Below are positions 58,724 through 64,000 of a stretch of DNA of 64,000 nt, in pieces. A program made the translations under genes and the position numbers. Source of the DNA: Liolophura sinensis (taxonomy: Eukaryota; Mollusca; Polyplacophora; Chitonida; Chitonidae); contig NC_088297.1 of assembly GCF_032854445.1 (NCBI RefSeq), positions 10,008,163 through 10,072,162 of the forward strand. The letters run 5' to 3'. The notes below the pieces were generated by a model. That model saw only the letters and a list, made by a program, of their open reading frames with translations. It was not told where the DNA came from and ran no database searches. Within the stretch, counting starts at the first letter, position 1, and each line of letters begins with the position of its first letter.

Positions 58724-61700
58724 CAGGATGCCGGTTTTGGAAGCTGACTGTAACATGATCATCTTGTAAGATATTAGTACTATAACTTTTTTCACAGAGT
58801 AATAAATCCTGCTGTGTAACTGATTTCACAAACCTTAGACACTATAAAAAAAAAAAAAAAAATAATATGAAAGCTATGACCATAAATTATAACAAAAAAA
58901 GTTAAGAGCAGCAAAAGAGGGAAAAAAGCGTGAAGAGAGAGCCAAACTCTCTTGTCACTAAATATGTTGAGCTATGTACTAATCAAATCTCTTAACTTAT
59001 GCAATTACAGCGATTAATTGTGGTACAAGTATTTCAATCTGTAGAGTTTTGCACTGCAAAGGCCATCTTCAAAGCTGACAGCGCGCTTAGCATCAGGTGG
59101 TGACAAGCAGTCCACAGATCAGGTGACCTTACAAATGGGATTTCAAAATTAAACGGATGCATTCTCTGGCATATATACAAAACAGTTATCAAATAAGCCG
59201 CAACACAAAAACACACCGGTGATAAATGTTTATTAAAATTCGAAGGCAAAAACTGAATATTGGCCAATGGAAAGATTGATTCTTGTGCACAGCTGCCTGG
59301 CTCGACACGGACTCCTGATCGGGTTCAGGTTTTAGGATAACCCATCTGCATTGTTCGGTTTTTAGTTGCTTGTGTGCGAAAGGCAAAAATTAATTTGATC
59401 GCATCATATGAGCTAGCGATATTTTCAAACCCAAAACGCATTTTGTTATCTAATGTGCTGTGGGTTTAACTCCGAGTCATTTGAGAGAGAAAAAAAATTG
59501 ACTCGTGTAATAAATGTGCATACACCTGCAACTATTTCAACTTTGAAATGAATAGAATTTTTGACAGCATGATTTCAAACTTGTAAATGAAGCAATAAAC
59601 TACACTTTTTTTTTTTTAATAAAAATTTCTCCTGGTAATGATATTCAGTTTGATAGTAACTCTACTATCCATTTTCCACATAATGAAGACAAAAAAAAAA
59701 AAATAAAGATGGGTCAGACAGAGCATAGGTATAGTAATGTAGGTATAAAGGGTTACCCAGTCAAACTTCAGGGTCTATAAATACTAAGTTTTTAACGATG
59801 TCAATCAGTCTTTATTTATTTATTTTTTTGACATTTAAATCTTTTCTATTTGCACTAGGGATACAATTTAAGTGTTTAACCAAATCTGTAGTTGTACCAA
59901 AAATACTCTAATCATGCCAAAAATTTTGGGGAAAAAAAAAAAACCCTTAATTCCTATTTATCTCTTACTCAGGGCTTTTTTATTTTCTTTTTATTCTTTA
60001 TAAATTTGAGTTAATTACTCTTCGAGGGAGGGGATTAAATTTGCGTTCTATTTCAAGAATCAGTCAGGCTTGAGTTTCAACCACATGCAATACAGCGTCC
60101 AGTAAAGAAGTGTATTTTTTAGTTCCTTGTGTTTTTAGGTAATGTACAGTCATGATGGATTATGTCCCCTGATCTGGACCCTCCTTTGCGGGGTGCCCCC
60201 TGGTGTCTGCTACTGGAATCAGCCAGTTTGGTAATTACGTCTTCGTGTAAAAGCTGATTAATGCGACTCACATGGGTTTCGTCGTTCATCACAGAATGAA
60301 GGCTTAAACCGCTTGTCAGGCTAAGAACAACAGTACTTTAGCACACATTTTAGAATTCAAGGAATTGGTTTTGTTTTTTGTTTTTTTTTTGTCTTTTTTT
60401 AAAAACATATATCTCATTTTATAGATATGCAAGTGATTTTTGAACGCAACAGCAGTAAACTTAATTAATTTGGATCAGACTGACTCAGAGAATTTTGCGA
60501 GAATTGTTTAGACAAATGTAAACCATTGTGTCTAGTAAAAAAAAAAAAGAAAAACACAAAAAATTAACAGCGACAGTACATTAACATGATTAGTTCAGTC
60601 CATGTTTGCTTTTACATACTTCATTAATGAAACTTTAATCACTGCCAAATTTGTATTAAATGTCTTTCAAAGGAACGATGCTAATTTTTTCCCCTGCAGT
60701 TCTGTCATGTGCGACTTCCCCCCTGTGAAACCTCAGACGGTCTGACAATTAGAGCAGGAAAATGTCTGAGCGAGGTTCCGCAGGGGGTGATCCTCAAGGG
60801 AGTAGCTACATGCAGGCAAGTAAAGGCCAAGTACTAGAGCTAAATTAGTACATCTACACCATTAAGTATAGCAGAGAACAAAGCCGGACAATTTGTACGA
60901 TTAGGTCTGGGCATTGTATGCGGAGGAAAGCCACAGTCTATTCTAGAGCAATTGGCTAAAGGAAGACTGGAATGGTGTTGGGGAAAATTGGCTGTTTGAG
61001 ATGGTCAGTCTGTCTTAGTCTGTCTTGTCTGGCTAAAGTCCGGGTTGGTCAGCCTGCCAGACTGGACAACAGATGTTATTAACCACTATGTACGTCTGGA
61101 CTGGCCATCAAGACTGACCCTCCAGTCAGTCACGCAATGTATCCCTACTTGCTTCTTACAATAAGCAAATATAATCTTCACCTGTCATCTTAACAAGGGC
61201 GGTTTTTCCTGTCTTGTGTTCATACATACCTACCGGCTCCGATATCTACGTACAACCACACTCTTGTACATCACCGGATTGTTCCTCTTCTGGGATAACA
61301 GTCCTACTAATGCTACCACTGTATGGGCTTTACATAGCTTAAACTGCTGATACTCACAGTAACATACTAAAATTTACTGTACAGAGGCCGATTAATCAAA
61401 ACCAGTTTTGAATTAAATTTGAGACACGATTTTAACATTTTCTTTTCATACCCTGTAAATTCAATTTTTCATCACCTCATCAATGTTTTCTGAAGATGAA
61501 TATGTGAAAATTTCAAACTTCTAAAACCAAAAAACTACAGCAATGTGACATCATTTTAAATTTAATTTTCTGACTTAAGTCAGAAATGTCTTTGTAGAAT
61601 TGATCCCCAGATGCTGATGAGAAGCGCTTCTTTTATGCACAAAAAAGCATTTTTCACACAAAAGTTTGTACAATGTATCAATACTTTTCGCAATAACAAA

Positions 61701-61867
61701 AGGCAATTTACTGTAATGACTAATTAATTCAGACTGAAGAAACTGCATCTTCTTCGGTACAAAACTGCTTCGTATTAACAACAATCGCGAGTAATACTGT
61801 ATTGGCTGGAGCGAAAATAAGCCTATGTCACTTAACAAAAAGCAATCTGCTGTTTGTAATTACTGAT
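58724..61867. other. Gene-free stretch with unique block near 60.7 kb
   Basis: Mostly AT-rich with A/T homopolymers. 60690-60840 is a unique, G+C-richer block (GACGGTCTGACAATTAGAGC), and TGGTCA occurs twice near 60990-61055. No exon supported. Confidence 0.35.
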
Positions 61868-62022
61868 GTAATTTCACTTCTATGACGGCGGCCAGTATGG
61901 CGGCCAGCATTATGCTGGGAGGAAACCGGGTAGAGCCCAGGGTAAACCCACGACTATCCGCAGGTTGTTGACAGACCTTCCCATGTATGGCCAGAGAGGA
62001 AACAAGCATGAGCTGGACTAAT
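61868..62022 (-). mobile_element. SINE family 1, minus
   Basis: CACTTCTATGACGGCGGCCA, a 14-bp local duplication (GGCGGCCAG twice), CCACGACTATCCGCAGGTTG and AAGCATGAGCTGGACT at the head end. Its tail is lost. Confidence 0.85.
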
Positions 62023-62929
62023 GTAATTTAGACTGAGGAAAACATTTCATCTCTTGAGCAAACACCAATTATTTTATTTTCTGTTTTATGGATGAACTGA
62101 ATTCATCTCACTTATTTTGCCCAATCTTACTCGGGTTTTTGTCGTGATTTTACGGTTCTTCAGGGTTTTCCAACTACATACATATGCGTTTAACAAATAC
62201 AATTTCTGGGACAGTCAACACTTGCCAGTAACTTTATTTTTATGCCCCTCTGATATTGCAAAAAAATATCTTTCTGCCCGTAAAACAAAAACTTTAATTA
62301 AACTTTTCTGAAGCCAGTTGTCCAATTTTTTTATATTTATAAAGTCATAATCTGTTTCAAAATAAACAGGTTGATTGTTTTTCTGTGTGTTATGTCCAAA
62401 TATACCACATGTCAGTATGCAAGAGATAATACATGTCAATATGCAACAGATTCTACATGTCAATATGCAAAAGATTTCAGGAAAAAAAAAGAGTTTGCAT
62501 CAGATTCTCATTCTGAAACCTGAATTTATTTTGCTTTAAAGTCAACATTTGATAGATTTTTATCAAGTGTTCAAAATCTCACCCTGAAGTGAAGAGAAAT
62601 GTCTAAAGAATTTCAAAACACCAAACGAACATAATGAAAAAAAAAAAAAAAAATTAAATTCTTGTTACTTACACTTTGCTATGTCAGTATAACCAAATGC
62701 TGTCAGAAACTTGCCTTGCTAATTCCTGCCAAAACAAAGAAAAAAACAGAAAAACACATTAACATCCTGGAGAGCTCAATGTGCTATGAATGATATAGTA
62801 ATGATGTAACATGATACGCTAACCTGTACCAGCAATGCACATCTTGAATAATAAGACACTTGTCATGCTAAAAGCTCTAATAACCAAGAGGAAACAACAG
62901 CAAAAAGTCAAAAAAAAAAAAAGAAAGAA

Positions 62930-62949
62930 ACCCCCCCCCCCCCCCCCCC
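62930..62949. repeat. C homopolymer after A run
   Basis: About 20 C after an A-rich run. Length uncertain. Confidence 0.9.
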
Positions 62950-63119
62950 ACATAAGCACCTTGAGGAATATTTCCTGTATACCGTGGCAGTCTGGCTCAG
63001 CTGATGCTCTGTATAAAATGATAGCTGGTATACACCAGACAGACCAGCTCACAAAAGGTACTAAAATGCTCAGTTACTCAGTTATCTCCCTTAGTCCACT
63101 AGCTATGGACAGTCAAACT

Positions 63120-64000
63120 CGGTGTGCATATCACCATGGTGACTAAAGAGCCCGGACTCCCATCGATAGCTACCACCTTTACCAACGAGGCGTGAAATTT
63201 TTTGGATAAACAGATTATCTTTTTGAGGTCTGCGATGGGAGCGATGGCAAACAAAAGGGTAGGTGATGGGCAGCACGAAATAAATAAATGTTGTTTTAGG
63301 AGTTCATGCTTATATGGGTTCAAATGTGTAGCCAGGGACCAGCAGGGTGTGTGACAGCAAACAATAGCCCATTTAAAGCCCTCCCTGCCAGCGTTAACTG
63401 CTTGATGTGTTTTTTACTACCTTTCCATGAAATAAAGCGAACATTTAAATCAGCCATAAGCATGTTATTACAGGCGCCCCTGTCGCAGTTACGGCTCGAC
63501 ACGCTGTGCTTGTCAGGTTGCCAGTATCCATAGGGATGGAGTGAGAGCGGCGGGGTGAGCGCGGACAATGGTCAGCAGGAAAAGGGCGACCAATAAAGTA
63601 TCGGGCGAGAGGGATAACTAGGGTTGACAGTAGAAAACGAACAAGTGGATCAGAGAAAAAGCGAGCGGAGAAAATTGTCAAGTTCAATTCTGGGAGATGA
63701 GAATAATGGTATTTGATTTGGGGTATATAGGCTGAGGGTTTGAAAAGTACGAGGAAGGTGGGTGGGGGGAGATGGGGGGTGGGGGCGATAGCTGGGGCTT
63801 AAGTTAACCAATACTACAGTTAGATTATATATGACCCTCCATCGGCCTTAACACCGTGATCAATTCTTCCCGGTCTCGCTGGAGTCCGACAAAAGCCGTT
63901 ACTCTATATTACAGAGCGACGACTCAAAACTGTCAGAGCTAACCTCCTCGCACCTGAAATGATTTCTCCATCAAACGACGCGTGCCGACAATAAAACATT
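63120..64000. other. Unique high-complexity block at window end
   Basis: Less AT-rich than the rest, with CpG (GCGCGGACAATGG, AACGACGCGTGCCG), TAAACAGATTATC and CATTTAAAGCCC motifs. It could be a promoter or enhancer of hunchback or of a gene beyond the window. Short frames here have no recognisable domain. Confidence 0.35.

Overview
This is animal nuclear DNA, A+T-rich, with intron-split genes and many interspersed repeats. Two points suggest a lophotrochozoan, most likely a mollusc. First, about twenty copies or fragments of a tRNA-headed SINE with an (AAAT)n tail, plus a second SINE-like element, resemble families I know from molluscan genomes. Second, the one large gene is a Hunchback with extra zinc fingers outside the four-finger core. 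The species cannot be named from the window.

Region 1-6.0 kb holds the 3' part of a plus-strand gene (exons 1750-1894, 2230-2359, 4657-4794) for a short Cys-rich protein resembling arthropod Pinocchio. Its 5' exons lie before or near the window start. Minisatellites (17-bp and 72-bp units) follow its stop codon. Region 6-28 kb has no gene I can recognise and is dense in repeats: a 26-bp array, a 3.1-kb array of a ~48-bp unit, a diverged ~300-bp block present beside both arrays, a dead LINE reverse transcriptase with a SINE inserted in it, several inverted-repeat elements, a 164-bp near-identical inverted pair, and three CRE palindromes within 160 bp.

Region 28.3-32.6 kb carries hunchback on the minus strand, convergent with the pinocchio-like gene. 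Three exons can be defined by splice sites, reading frame and zinc-finger spacing (32566-32012, 31348-31121, 30651-28333). The middle exon is out of frame by one base as written. Three single-base homopolymer discrepancies within about 40 bp explain this and look like consensus errors rather than decay. A candidate first coding exon lies 23.5 kb upstream at 56094-56057; its donor phase fits.

Region 32.6-64 kb is the upstream side or first intron of hunchback. No other gene was recognised there. It is poor in SINEs, especially 34-50.4 kb. It contains blocks rich in TGACCA/TGGTCA hexamers, G-runs, four exact Hunchback-type sites in 46.6-52.4 kb, paired M-box-like motifs near 55.1 kb, and unique high-complexity blocks that are candidate cis-regulatory DNA. 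I found no convincing new biological system. The most useful leads are the hunchback exon problem, the distant first exon, the hexamer clusters and the repeat families.
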